In this document: positions 43,140-49,499 of the stretch, in pieces
Numbering within the stretch: position 1 is the first letter of the stretch
Layout of the letters: each line of letters opens with the position of its first letter
DNA from: Pacificoceanicola onchidii
Lineage (GTDB): Bacteria; Pseudomonadota; Alphaproteobacteria; Rhodobacterales; Rhodobacteraceae
Direction of reading: 5' to 3'
NCBI RefSeq assembly: GCF_004804335.1
Contig: NZ_SRXY01000003.1
Location: forward strand, 558,001-622,000
DNA length: 64,000 nucleotides
The notes under the pieces: generated by a model
What the model saw: the letters and a program-made list of their open reading frames with translations, nothing else
The model's database searches: none
What the model was told of the DNA's origin: nothing
Made by a program: the position numbers and the translations under genes

Positions 43140-43868
43140 ATGAACGAGATCGACTTAATACGTCTTGGAGGCCCCTTGATTAAGGCCCTGGAGGGTAAGG
43201 GGTATGTCGTCTCGATTGAGGATGATTACGAACGCGCTGTTTCAAAAGTTGGAGAGATCGGCAGGCTCGAGTTTATTCCAATGATGGATCCAAGCAGGCT
43301 CGACTTCGAGCAGGGCGAGGCATATTGGCTTTTCTTGGAACGTGATGGAGTTCCTGTAGCCAGTGTTTCAGCCCGAGTTATTGATCTTCGGAATGAAACA
43401 TTGGGTTCCTATACTCGACGTGTCTCTGTTGGTCAGTACGATCGGCGGTCTGACGCGATAGATTACTTGGATCAGATGTTTGATTTGATACGCGGTGTGG
43501 TTGTTTACACTGGCCAGGTGCAAACCGTCGAAAAAGTCCAAGGTCGCGACAACATCTCCATAACCGATCTCGCAAAATTTCTGAAAGTTATGAAGCTGAT
43601 CATAGTATCTCGCTGGAAATTCGATTGGATGTATGGGTTTGTTGATGAAACAGACATTCCGTTGAATCGGCTGTATGGCTTTTCCTGCGTCATTCGGCGA
43701 GCAATGATTTGGCGAAAGCCAGAACCGCACGGGCGCAAGGATTCACATGCGCTGCTAGCGTCAACACGAAGGCAGATTGAACTCCTTTTCGTTGGCGAAC
43801 ACGAACTGAGTAAAGATAAGGGTTCTGTCCCTCTTTCTGTTGTCGAGGACGCGCGCAGTAGCTCTTAG
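43140..43868 (+). CDS. Unknown prophage-carried protein (AT-richer, possible moron)
   Basis: A 242-residue soluble protein with no domain that I recognise. It is markedly more AT-rich than the surrounding phage genes (many A/T third positions), a sign of separate origin. It begins MNEIDLIRLGGPLIKALEGK. ATG 43140 has GAGGGGG 5 nt upstream. It lies just past the operator cluster and reads away from it, so it may be expressed during lysogeny. Its last 108 nt overlap the opposite-strand XRE gene. A defence or exclusion role is possible but unproven. Confidence 0.65.
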   Translation: MNEIDLIRLGGPLIKALEGKGYVVSIEDDYERAVSKVGEIGRLEFIPMMDPSRLDFEQGEAYWLFLERDGVPVASVSARVIDLRNETLGSYTRRVSVGQYDRRSDAIDYLDQMFDLIRGVVVYTGQVQTVEKVQGRDNISITDLAKFLKVMKLIIVSRWKFDWMYGFVDETDIPLNRLYGFSCVIRRAMIWRKPEPHGRKDSHALLASTRRQIELLFVGEHELSKDKGSVPLSVVEDARSSS

Positions 43869-44489
43869 ATAGCATCCGCTAACCTTTTGACCCTCAATAA
43901 CCTCGTTTATGTTCTCAGAGCTTACATTGAACTGCTGTTCGGTGGCGTCTCTATGGGAGGTAAAGGATCTGCGTCTCAAGTCGGCGTCGAATTTTGCGAT
44001 ACGCTTGTAGTATTCCGTTGTGCTTGTCATTCCAAGGACATGCCTCGACAGGCTGCGCATCCCAAAGGAGACGGGGTGGGCGCAACGGTCTTCTGGCGCT
44101 AGCGGGTGGTAGAGATCACAACGATCCGCTAAGTCGCCAAGCCGATCAGTGCGAAAGTCAGCTTCATTGAGGCGCCTAAAGATGGTCTCAACGGTCGGGC
44201 GGGTATCGATTTCATGCGTCTGATTTGATTCCGCTCTCTGCAATAGCGAGACAATCTCTCCCGTGATTTCCTCCATTGTTCTTTTTCGTGATGGCATGGA
44301 GCTGAAGTGCTCAAGCGGCAACCCTAGTGCATCCGAAAGTCGATCAACCGTATCAAAGGGGATCCGGGAGCCGCGAGCTAGCTGTTGGTGGAGGGTTCCG
44401 TATGGAACGCCAGCATCATCGCAGAGGTGTTTGAGCTTCAAGCCGCGCTGACGGCAAATCTCTTCAATTCTTCGTCCAAGGTCAGTCAT
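43761..44489 (-). CDS. XRE-family transcriptional regulator
   Basis: A 242-residue protein with an N-terminal helix-turn-helix of Cro/CI type (about residues 4-60: GRRIEEICRQRGLKLKHLCD, GVPYGTLHQQLARGSRIPFD). Its C-terminal region (about 90-240) has no recognised fold and lacks the Ser-Lys pair of LexA-type self-cleaving repressors. It is divergent from a 54-residue gene whose promoter lies between them, with a CCTA-N4-TAGG palindrome in the promoter spacer as a candidate operator. Its 3' end overlaps the unknown rightward gene by 108 nt. Confidence 0.82.
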   Translation of the reverse strand: MTDLGRRIEEICRQRGLKLKHLCDDAGVPYGTLHQQLARGSRIPFDTVDRLSDALGLPLEHFSSMPSRKRTMEEITGEIVSLLQRAESNQTHEIDTRPTVETIFRRLNEADFRTDRLGDLADRCDLYHPLAPEDRCAHPVSFGMRSLSRHVLGMTSTTEYYKRIAKFDADLRRRSFTSHRDATEQQFNVSSENINEVIEGQKVSGCYLRATARVLDNRKRDRTLIFTQFVFANEKEFNLPSC

Positions 44490-44508
44490 GACAATCTACA
44501 CTTGTATA

Positions 44509-44536
44509 TTGAATAACCTACTATTAGGCATATGAT
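44509..44536 (+). promoter_or_regulatory. Rightward promoter with CCTA-N4-TAGG palindrome
   Basis: TTGAAT (44509-44514), a 16-nt spacer and TATGAT (44531-44536) make a good sigma-70 promoter. The spacer contains CCTA-CTAT-TAGG (44517-44528), a candidate operator for the adjacent XRE protein. The promoter points toward the 54-residue gene at 44585. Confidence 0.6.
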
Positions 44537-44584
44537 GATTTAGAATGCAACCCTCAGGTGTGCTTTGTTGTGGGGAATATTAAA

Positions 44585-44749
44585 ATGACCGATTCTGAGA
44601 GCGACTATCGCGTTCTAGTCGACCTTTGGGTGAAGCTTTCAGAGGAGGGGAAAAGCGAGGCGCTTAGCTATCTGCGGGCTCTGCGAGAGCGCGGAAAAAA
44701 TCTACAGCATGACGGCGAGCTTCAGGAGAAAGATCAGCCAGAATTCTGA
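44585..44749 (+). CDS. Small acidic protein of the immunity region
   Basis: A 54-residue charged protein (MTDSESDYRVLVDLWVKLSE onward). No domain is recognised. Support comes from GGGGA about 9 nt before ATG 44585 and the promoter at 44509-44536. Its 3' end overlaps the opposite-strand CI-like gene by 86 nt. It may be a small regulator or antirepressor, but nothing in the sequence shows which. Confidence 0.5.
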   Translation: MTDSESDYRVLVDLWVKLSEEGKSEALSYLRALRERGKNLQHDGELQEKDQPEF

Positions 44750-44981
44750 CGAATTCAAGATCCTGTTCCGTTAGGCGCTGACCGATTAAGACGTACATTT
44801 TATCTTGATAGCTCATAGTGTTAAGGAGTGCGTCGAAATGATCGAGTTTCGGCATTTTGCCGTCTTTGGTAATGGTGCGCACGTAATTCCTTCCGAGCCG
44901 CGCGTCTTCGCTAATGCGGTTCGGTGATCTAGGGTCGCGCTCCAAAACTTCGAGCAATCTTTTCAAGCGATTATCTTCCAT
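44664..44981 (-). CDS. CI-like repressor (HTH)
   Basis: A 105-residue protein with a lambda-repressor-type helix-turn-helix region (SPNRISEDARLGRNYVRTIT followed by KDGKMPKLDHFDAL). There is no C-terminal peptidase domain. I choose ATG 44981: there is no ribosome-binding site, but an AATAAT -10-like element ends a few nt upstream, so the message would be leaderless. Starts at 45017 or 45110 would lie over the operators. It is divergent from the Cro-like gene, with operators at 44994-45056 between them, the classic switch layout. Confidence 0.7.
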   Translation of the reverse strand: MEDNRLKRLLEVLERDPRSPNRISEDARLGRNYVRTITKDGKMPKLDHFDALLNTMSYQDKMYVLIGQRLTEQDLEFVRILADLSPEARRHAVDFFRALAEPADS

Positions 44982-44993
44982 GGCGTTAATTAT

Positions 44994-45056
44994 TGCACTC
45001 GCCTGAGTGCGATGCATCACAATTTTTGCACCTTGAACTGCACTCTTTAGAGTGCA
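44994..45056. promoter_or_regulatory. CI/Cro operator region
   Basis: Two copies of the phage palindrome: TGCACTC-GCCT-GAGTGCG (44994-45011) and a perfect TGCACTC-TTTA-GAGTGCA (45039-45056). The second fills the spacer of a rightward promoter, TTGAAC (45033-45038), 16 nt, CATAAT (45055-45060). The first lies just upstream of the CI-like gene. Binding at both would block both divergent promoters. Confidence 0.8.
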
Positions 45057-45066
45057 TAATGCCGCC

Positions 45067-45309
45067 ATGAGCAGCATCAAAGAAGACATCCTTAAGTTCC
45101 AAGATCTCACCGGTTTGAGCGACTACCGGGTCGGCTGGCTCTTGGCTAGCAATGGGATGCTGGTGAGCCGATTGAAGAACAACGGCAGGAACTTTCCCGA
45201 GACCTTAAGGCGAGCCGAGGAGAGACTCGGCGAGGAAGTCGACAAGCGCGGCCTCGACCGTTCCAAGTTTCACTGTCTGCGCCCCGACGACATCGAGGCC
45301 CCGCAATGA
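45067..45309 (+). CDS. Cro-like small DNA-binding protein
   Basis: An 80-residue protein with a helix-turn-helix-like middle (FQDLTGLSDYRVGWLLASNG, then MLVSRLKNNGRNFPETLRRA). The start is ATG 45067, which lies 6-7 nt after the -10 CATAAT, right at the expected transcription start. It has no ribosome-binding site and is likely leaderless, like lambda cI from PRM. It is divergent from the CI-like gene across the operators. Its Cro role is inferred from position and size. Confidence 0.65.
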   Translation: MSSIKEDILKFQDLTGLSDYRVGWLLASNGMLVSRLKNNGRNFPETLRRAEERLGEEVDKRGLDRSKFHCLRPDDIEAPQ

Positions 45310-45437
45310 CCCGTCCTGATGCCCCATTTCACGAAACACCGGTCGCCAACCTCCTCCCGGCGTCAGGTCAGCGCACCTCGGCTCTCGCCTCCTCCCTGAG
45401 CCGGGACGCAAAAGCTGTGAAAGGCGGTTTTTCTGCA

Positions 45438-46292
45438 TCAGGGAGTGACCGGTATCAGAGATCGGAAGTCGCTTTCGGAAAGAATTCGGATTGGGTGGCC
45501 ACCACTCGCAAGTTGCTCTGCCTTGATGTGTTTGCTGCTCTTTTCTTTGCCCGCGAGCCTGGAAACGTCTTGATCGCCAACAACGAGGAAGTCAGTTTTT
45601 TGGGTAACGCTTTTGCCCACGGAAAAGCCGACTGCCGCAGCGAGCATCGCCGCTTCTCTGCGCGGGAGGTCCAGGCTTCCTGTGAAAACAAGCGTCGCAC
45701 CAAAGAAAGGCCCATCCGGACTTGGCGTCCCAGTCTGTTCAGGCATCGACATAATCGGTTTCTTAATCCGGGATTGCCAATCTGCAAGCGTGAATCCCGT
45801 ATGTTCGGAGGCGAGCAGAACGACTTGGGCGCATGCTCTGGAGTCTTCGCCGGCGTCGTGATGCTCAAAAGAAATCCCGAGGACTTTGGCAACGTTTTTC
45901 AAGCCGTAACCAGAACTGCCAAAATCATCTGGCCATGCCCGCCGTGCAATTCTGGCGCTATCCATCCAAGTGGATTGCGGTGGGGCGATTCCAAGCTTTT
46001 TGCATGCTCGGAAGGTCGCGACGCGATCAAACGCGGTATGGCTGACAACCGTAGAACCTTCCAGCGATGCTATGAGGGTCGGCAGTCGGTTGCTGAGTTT
46101 CTCAGAACCGGAGACCGTAGAGGCACTAATGCCGTGAATGCTGCTGTTGATGGGGTCAAACTCGACTTCCGGGTTTACCAGCCATGTCTTCGTTCCGAGG
46201 ATCGCGCTGTCTCGGACTTCTGTCATGCCGATTTGGCAAATGCTCGATTGGTCTGCGTTCGCGGTTTCATAATCCAATGCAAAAAAGTTCAT
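45438..46292 (-). CDS. DEDDh 3'-5' exonuclease with C-terminal BRCT domain
   Basis: A 284-residue protein. Residues 1-165 are a DnaQ-type exonuclease: FFALDYETANADQSSICQIG (Exo I, D-x-E), VVSHTAFDRVATFRACKKLG (Exo II), and EHHDAGEDSRACAQVVLLAS (Exo III, H-x4-D). Residues 195-280 are BRCT-like (FGATLVFTGSLDLPRREAAM, LVVGDQDVSRLAGKEKSSKH). ATG 46292 has AAAGGA 6 nt upstream. This architecture is usual for bacterial repair-associated exonucleases, but here it is a lone minus-strand gene within a rightward phage block, suggesting cargo. Its third-position AT content is higher than in the neighbours. Confidence 0.8.
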   Translation of the reverse strand: MNFFALDYETANADQSSICQIGMTEVRDSAILGTKTWLVNPEVEFDPINSSIHGISASTVSGSEKLSNRLPTLIASLEGSTVVSHTAFDRVATFRACKKLGIAPPQSTWMDSARIARRAWPDDFGSSGYGLKNVAKVLGISFEHHDAGEDSRACAQVVLLASEHTGFTLADWQSRIKKPIMSMPEQTGTPSPDGPFFGATLVFTGSLDLPRREAAMLAAAVGFSVGKSVTQKTDFLVVGDQDVSRLAGKEKSSKHIKAEQLASGGHPIRILSESDFRSLIPVTP

Positions 46293-46390
46293 TTGAAATC
46301 CTTTGTTACTGATCAACGTCAGGTTGACGCTATCCTCAGCGAGCGGGGGAAGTCCAGTTCTGCCGCGCGCGCCTTCCTTTCATCTTTTCG

Positions 46391-46473
46391 AGCCGGACGC
46401 CCGGCCCATCCGGGCCTGTGTTCCTTTCCAACACTCGCGGGGCGTGTGGGGTGGATGGGCCGGGCGTTCGGCT
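46391..46473. repeat. 21-bp inverted repeat with 41-nt spacer
   Basis: The left arm 46391-46411 and right arm 46453-46473 match at 20 of 21 bp when inverted (core CGCCCGGCCCATCC / GGATGGGCCGGGCG). The 41-nt loop holds a further smaller fold (ACAC..GTGT). It lies just before the first gene of the rightward block, whose ribosome-binding site GGAGG is 2 nt past the right arm. It may be a terminator for the exonuclease side, an RNA structure, or a protein-binding site. Confidence 0.85.
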
Positions 46474-46486
46474 GTGGAGGTCTGAC

Positions 46487-46732
46487 ATGGGCCGTGTGAA
46501 TGGGTTGGTAGCCGAGCAAACGCGCAAGGACGATGAGTTCGATCTCGAAGTGATGGCGCGGCTTGATGTGGATCTGGCCAGTCCGGCGCAGGTTGGGCGC
46601 GGGATGGGTCTCACCAAAGGTCAGGTTTCCGGCATCAAGCACCGGATGATCGAAGCGTCGAAGGTTTGTCCTGATGCTGCGATCAAGCCGGAAAACCAGG
46701 ACGGCGGCATGCCCGCGCGCTGGTGGGCGTGA
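46487..46732 (+). CDS. Small HTH-like phage protein
   Basis: An 81-residue protein (MGRVNGLVAEQTRKDDEFDL, then VGRGMGLTKGQVSGIKHRMI), whose middle looks like a short helix-turn-helix of the GcrA or sigma-like class, but the match is weak. ATG 46487 has GGAGG 7 nt upstream, just past the inverted repeat. It heads a chain of overlapping genes running to 49484. Confidence 0.65.
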   Translation: MGRVNGLVAEQTRKDDEFDLEVMARLDVDLASPAQVGRGMGLTKGQVSGIKHRMIEASKVCPDAAIKPENQDGGMPARWWA

Positions 46733-46941
46733 TGGCGGGGCATGTGTTCGATGTCGATCATGTTGCGCTGCGCGTGACGCCTGCCGGTGGTGGGGACGTG
46801 TGCTGGCGGCTCGCGCCGTCGCCTGAGTTCGGCAAAGAGAAAGCCTTGGCGACGGGGGTTTGTGCGGCCTCTGATCTGGCCGCCGAGCTGCGGGCCGTTG
46901 CGGATCACCTCGATGGGGTTTCCCAGGCGGTGCCGTCATGA
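46732..46941 (+). CDS. Hypothetical phage protein
   Basis: A 69-residue soluble protein with no recognised domain (MAGHVFDVDHVALRVTPAGG, ending DHLDGVSQAVPS). ATG 46732 shares its A with the preceding TGA (TGATG); the stop overlaps the next ATG by 4 nt. It is credible mainly because of this coupling. A GTG at 46723 is an alternative start. Confidence 0.55.
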   Translation: MAGHVFDVDHVALRVTPAGGGDVCWRLAPSPEFGKEKALATGVCAASDLAAELRAVADHLDGVSQAVPS

Positions 46942-47141
46942 GTTCCGAATTTCAGTCGGGCGCCTGCCCGATACCTGCGCCGCGCCTGATGGTGCGCGGC
47001 CACCTGACCCGCGCGGGGGCGTTCCTCGCGCGGGCTTTTTCCGGGATGCCGGGCGTGGCGGCGGTTCCACGCGCCTCCCTGTTGGACTTCTCCGGGGCCA
47101 CTGTGCCCCGGGGCCTTTCCGAGGGAGATATTGGCCGGTGA
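46938..47141 (+). CDS. Hypothetical protein carrying internal hairpins
   Basis: A 67-residue reading frame (MSSEFQSGACPIPAPRLMVR onward). It is linked by ATGA at its start and GTGA at its end to its neighbours, which argues for translation. Against this, it contains two strong hairpins, one followed by a T-run (annotated separately), and its amino-acid make-up is Ala/Gly/Arg/Pro-rich as expected from GC-rich non-coding DNA. It may instead be a leader or structured RNA between two operons. Confidence 0.35.
   Translation: MSSEFQSGACPIPAPRLMVRGHLTRAGAFLARAFSGMPGVAAVPRASLLDFSGATVPRGLSEGDIGR
47008..47040 (+). terminator. Terminator-like hairpin inside a coupled gene chain
   Basis: CCCGCGCG (47008-47015) pairs perfectly with CGCGCGGG (47027-47034) over an 11-nt loop, followed by CTTTTT. 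A second perfect hairpin, CCGGGGC/GCCCCGG, follows about 50 nt later. By form the first is an intrinsic terminator, which would place a transcription end or attenuation point in the middle of the early rightward block. Confidence 0.55.
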
Positions 47142-47548
47142 ACCTTGCCAGATTTCCGATTGATGACAGTGCGCTGCGCGTGATTCCGGCTGATCTTGAA
47201 GGGCCGGTTGATGCGGTGCGGTGTCGTGATCTGTGGGCGTTTGTTCTGATGCAATCATGGCTCGACAGCTTCAATTCCGGGTCGTGGACCGCGTCGGAGC
47301 TTCGCAGAGATCCGGTCTGGGGGCGGGGCAAGCTGCTTTCCTCGGCTCGGGCGTGGTTCGGAACGGCTGACTTTGCGGATGTTGTCCATTTGGCGGGGCT
47401 TGACCCTGGGGCGGTGATGTCGCGTTGGCGTCTGTTCCAGGAGGATTTCATTGCGGCGGGTGAGCCGCTGCGCTGGTGGCAGACCGTTCATGGTGAGCGG
47501 AACCTGTACAATTCGGCGCAAACCCGTAAGGCGCGGAGGCGGGCATGA
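47138..47548 (+). CDS. Hypothetical phage protein
   Basis: A 136-residue protein starting at GTG 47138 (NLARFPIDDSALRVIPADLE), with GAGGGA upstream. It has no recognised domain. The composition is acidic at the N-terminus and Trp-rich in the middle (LWAFVLMQSWLDSFNSGSWT). The end overlaps the next ATG by 4 nt (ATGA). Confidence 0.65.
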   Translation: MNLARFPIDDSALRVIPADLEGPVDAVRCRDLWAFVLMQSWLDSFNSGSWTASELRRDPVWGRGKLLSSARAWFGTADFADVVHLAGLDPGAVMSRWRLFQEDFIAAGEPLRWWQTVHGERNLYNSAQTRKARRRA

Positions 47549-48030
47549 CGGGGTTCGTGACGTACGCCAAACAGTTGGAGCGAGAGCGCGACTTGCGGCG
47601 CGCGTGGCTCCAGTCCTTTGCGGATGCGGGGCTTTGTTGCACCGAGGCCGCCGCGGTGATCGGTTTGGACAAGCGGTCTGTCAATCGGATGGCGGGCTAT
47701 TTGGGGGTCACGTTTCCGGATGGTGTTTCGCCATCGGCGCGTGCCTTTCAAAGTGCGGCGGCGCTGGGGCATTCCGTGCAGTCGGCGGCGGTGTTTCTCA
47801 AAACGACAGAGGCGCGGGTGCGGCACGTCGCGCGGCGGGATCGGCTCGATATGGTTGATCACGGCGGTGATGTTGAGCCGGCGCCTGAATTGTCTGCGCC
47901 TGTTCTGGACGCGCCGCCGCCACCTGTGGAGCCAAAGAAAGCGCGTCCGCAGCTCGCCCCGGTGCTCGCGCGAATGCATGCGGATGCGCAAGCGATACGC
48001 GGGCGGTCACGTTTGGAGTGGGGGCGCTGA
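47545..48030 (+). CDS. HTH-containing phage protein
   Basis: A 161-residue protein. Residues 15-60 (RRAWLQSFADAGLCCTEAAA, VIGLDKRSVNRMAGYLGV) are a helix-turn-helix, and a second (AAVFLKTTEARVRHVARRDR) follows. The C-terminal part is Pro-rich. It is likely a DNA-binding regulator or replication accessory. It overlaps the preceding gene by 4 nt. Confidence 0.65.
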   Translation: MTGFVTYAKQLERERDLRRAWLQSFADAGLCCTEAAAVIGLDKRSVNRMAGYLGVTFPDGVSPSARAFQSAAALGHSVQSAAVFLKTTEARVRHVARRDRLDMVDHGGDVEPAPELSAPVLDAPPPPVEPKKARPQLAPVLARMHADAQAIRGRSRLEWGR

Positions 48031-48224
48031 TGGGCTGTGCGGTGTGCGCGTGGTGGGTTCCGTTCCTTGTGGCATCGTGCCGGACAGCGGATCGAGGGGC
48101 CTGCTTGTTCCCGAGCTATGCTTTGCCGGATGAGGCCGTGCCTGACATCTGCCTGACGGACACGCGCGGGTTTCAGTGTTGCGAAGCCTTTGGGACGCCT
48201 TTCGGGCGGGGAGGGCGGTCATGA
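48030..48224 (+). CDS. Small Cys-rich hypothetical protein
   Basis: A 64-residue frame (MGCAVCAWWVPFLVASCRTA onward) with seven Cys. The N-terminus is hydrophobic and could be a signal or lipobox-like (LVASC). It is joined to both neighbours by TGATG and ATGA overlaps. No domain is recognised; a membrane-anchored small lipoprotein is possible. Confidence 0.5.
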   Translation: MGCAVCAWWVPFLVASCRTADRGACLFPSYALPDEAVPDICLTDTRGFQCCEAFGTPFGRGGRS

Positions 48225-48505
48225 GCGGATTGCCTCCACGCGCGGCCTTCGTGGCGTCCTGCAGCGCTTTGGCGCTGTCCAGGGGCGGTCTCGTTGAAAG
48301 CGCGCCGCTTGTTTGCGCCGTTTCGGATGCGTTGAAGGTGCTGCCGCGCGGAGGTGGCCGTTTGGGCCCGCTCTTTGGCCCGGCCGGTGATGTGATCACC
48401 GCGCAGTTGCGCGCGGATGAGGAAGCGTTCGCGGCGGGGCGCTATGCGCTCTTCACGGCGGTGCATGGGTATTGGCGCGATATGGCGCTGGGAAAGGGGG
48501 CGTGA
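48221..48505 (+). CDS. Hypothetical phage protein
   Basis: A 94-residue soluble protein (MSGLPPRAAFVASCSALALS, ending ALFTAVHGYWRDMALGKGA). No domain is recognised. The start overlaps the previous stop (ATGA), and the stop shares an A with the next ATG (TGATG). Confidence 0.6.
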   Translation: MSGLPPRAAFVASCSALALSRGGLVESAPLVCAVSDALKVLPRGGGRLGPLFGPAGDVITAQLRADEEAFAAGRYALFTAVHGYWRDMALGKGA

Positions 48506-48807
48506 TGGCCGTTTATGTCGATGACATGCAGGCGCCTTTTGGCCGGATGAAAATGTGCCACATGATGGCGGATTCGACCGAAGAGCTGTTGGCGATGGCC
48601 GACCGGATCGGTGTGTCACGCAAATGGCTTCAGAAACCCGGTTCCCATAGGGAGCACTTTGACATTGCGCTGTCCAAGAGGCGGCTGGCCGTCGCTGGCG
48701 GTGCAGTCGAGGTCAAGCGCCGTGATTTGGGCATGCTGATGCGCAAGCGCAGTGGCAAATCGTTTGACCCGGACTGCGTGACGTGCGCGGAAGGTGGCCT
48801 GAGATGA
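48505..48807 (+). CDS. DUF4031 family protein
   Basis: A 100-residue protein of the DUF4031 family, a small domain found in phages and some bacteria. The signature is MAVYVDDMQAPFGRMKMCHM near the N-terminus and KWLQKPGSHREHFDIALSKR in the middle, the usual Y-x-D and K-W motif spacing. Its function is unknown. It is coupled to its neighbours by TGATG and ATGA. Confidence 0.8.
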   Translation: MAVYVDDMQAPFGRMKMCHMMADSTEELLAMADRIGVSRKWLQKPGSHREHFDIALSKRRLAVAGGAVEVKRRDLGMLMRKRSGKSFDPDCVTCAEGGLR

Positions 48808-49484
48808 GCCACAAGGCAACCAATTGGCTGAGTGATCTGGACCCCTCATTGCTCGGCGCCAGTGAGTTCCGGGTGCTGTTTCATCTGTGCGATTGTCACA
48901 ACGCAAGCGCCGGGTGCTTTCCGTCGCAGGCCTATCTGCGGGAGCGGGCCGGTGTGTCGAACGGGACCGTCAACAACGTTCTGAACAGCCTTGAGCGCAA
49001 GGGGCTGATCAAGCGGCACCAGACGCGCGATGGCCGGACGAAACGCCAGAACCCGACGCGCTACATCTTGGGCTTTGAAATTGACGGCCCACAAGACCCG
49101 ACTCCAGAATCTGGAGACGGAAATCCGCCAAAGTCGGGCGGTGGTGGGTCCAAAAAATCGACAAAGCCGTCTCCAAAATCTGGAGTCGGAGCCGTCTCCA
49201 ATCTGGAGGCAGACCCGACTCCAATTTCAGGGCCGACCCGTCTCCAGCCCACTGGAGAGGAACCTGTAAGTAACCAGGAAATAACCAAGGCGCGCGAGAA
49301 GCCAGCCGGGTTTTCGGACAATCCGATGACCGTTTCGCAGGCCGAGCGGGCGGTGCGGGATTTCCGGGAAGGGCGAGCGAATGCGATCCGCGAGTTGCAC
49401 GATCCTGCGGGGCTCGTGTCTCGGCATATCGTCGCTGCGGGAATGCTGACCGATGCCGAGTGTCGGCAAGCCGGGATTTGCTGA
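48804..49484 (+). CDS. Phage replication-initiator-like protein with winged helix
   Basis: A 226-residue protein. The N-terminal 90 residues form a winged helix (EFRVLFHLCDCHNASAGCFP, LRERAGVSNGTVNNVLNSLE, RKGLIKRHQTRDGRTKR) of the kind found in phage replication initiators. Residues about 95-160 are low-complexity (Pro, Ser, Gly) and are encoded by five iteron-like repeats (49099-49260). The C-terminus (MTVSQAERAVRDFREGRANA) may bind the helicase loader. An initiator whose gene contains its origin is the lambda O arrangement. ATG 48804 overlaps DUF4031 by 4 nt. Confidence 0.7.
   Translation: MSHKATNWLSDLDPSLLGASEFRVLFHLCDCHNASAGCFPSQAYLRERAGVSNGTVNNVLNSLERKGLIKRHQTRDGRTKRQNPTRYILGFEIDGPQDPTPESGDGNPPKSGGGGSKKSTKPSPKSGVGAVSNLEADPTPISGPTRLQPTGEEPVSNQEITKAREKPAGFSDNPMTVSQAERAVRDFREGRANAIRELHDPAGLVSRHIVAAGMLTDAECRQAGIC
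49099..49260. repeat. Five iteron-like palindromic repeats, candidate phage origin
   Basis: Copies lie at about 49099-49120, 49167-49189, 49192-49210, 49215-49231 and 49237-49260. Each is related to CCG(A/T)CTCCA-AAT-CTGGAG, an imperfect palindrome centred on TCCA..TGGA. Copies 1 and 2 are the most complete; copies 3-5 vary in the centre. Clustered inside the initiator-like gene, they match the layout of an origin with iterons. Confidence 0.65.
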
Positions 49485-49499
49485 GAAAGGGAAACGATC

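Noticed and set aside
45306-46499. 397-aa plus-strand frame across the exonuclease-BRCT gene
   Set aside because: It is antisense to a clearly recognisable exonuclease-BRCT protein; its composition shows no domain and only its first 130 nt are free.
46487-48807. Toxin-antitoxin pair among the small overlapping genes
   Set aside because: No recognised toxin or antitoxin fold was visible; the overlaps extend over the whole operon rather than marking a pair.
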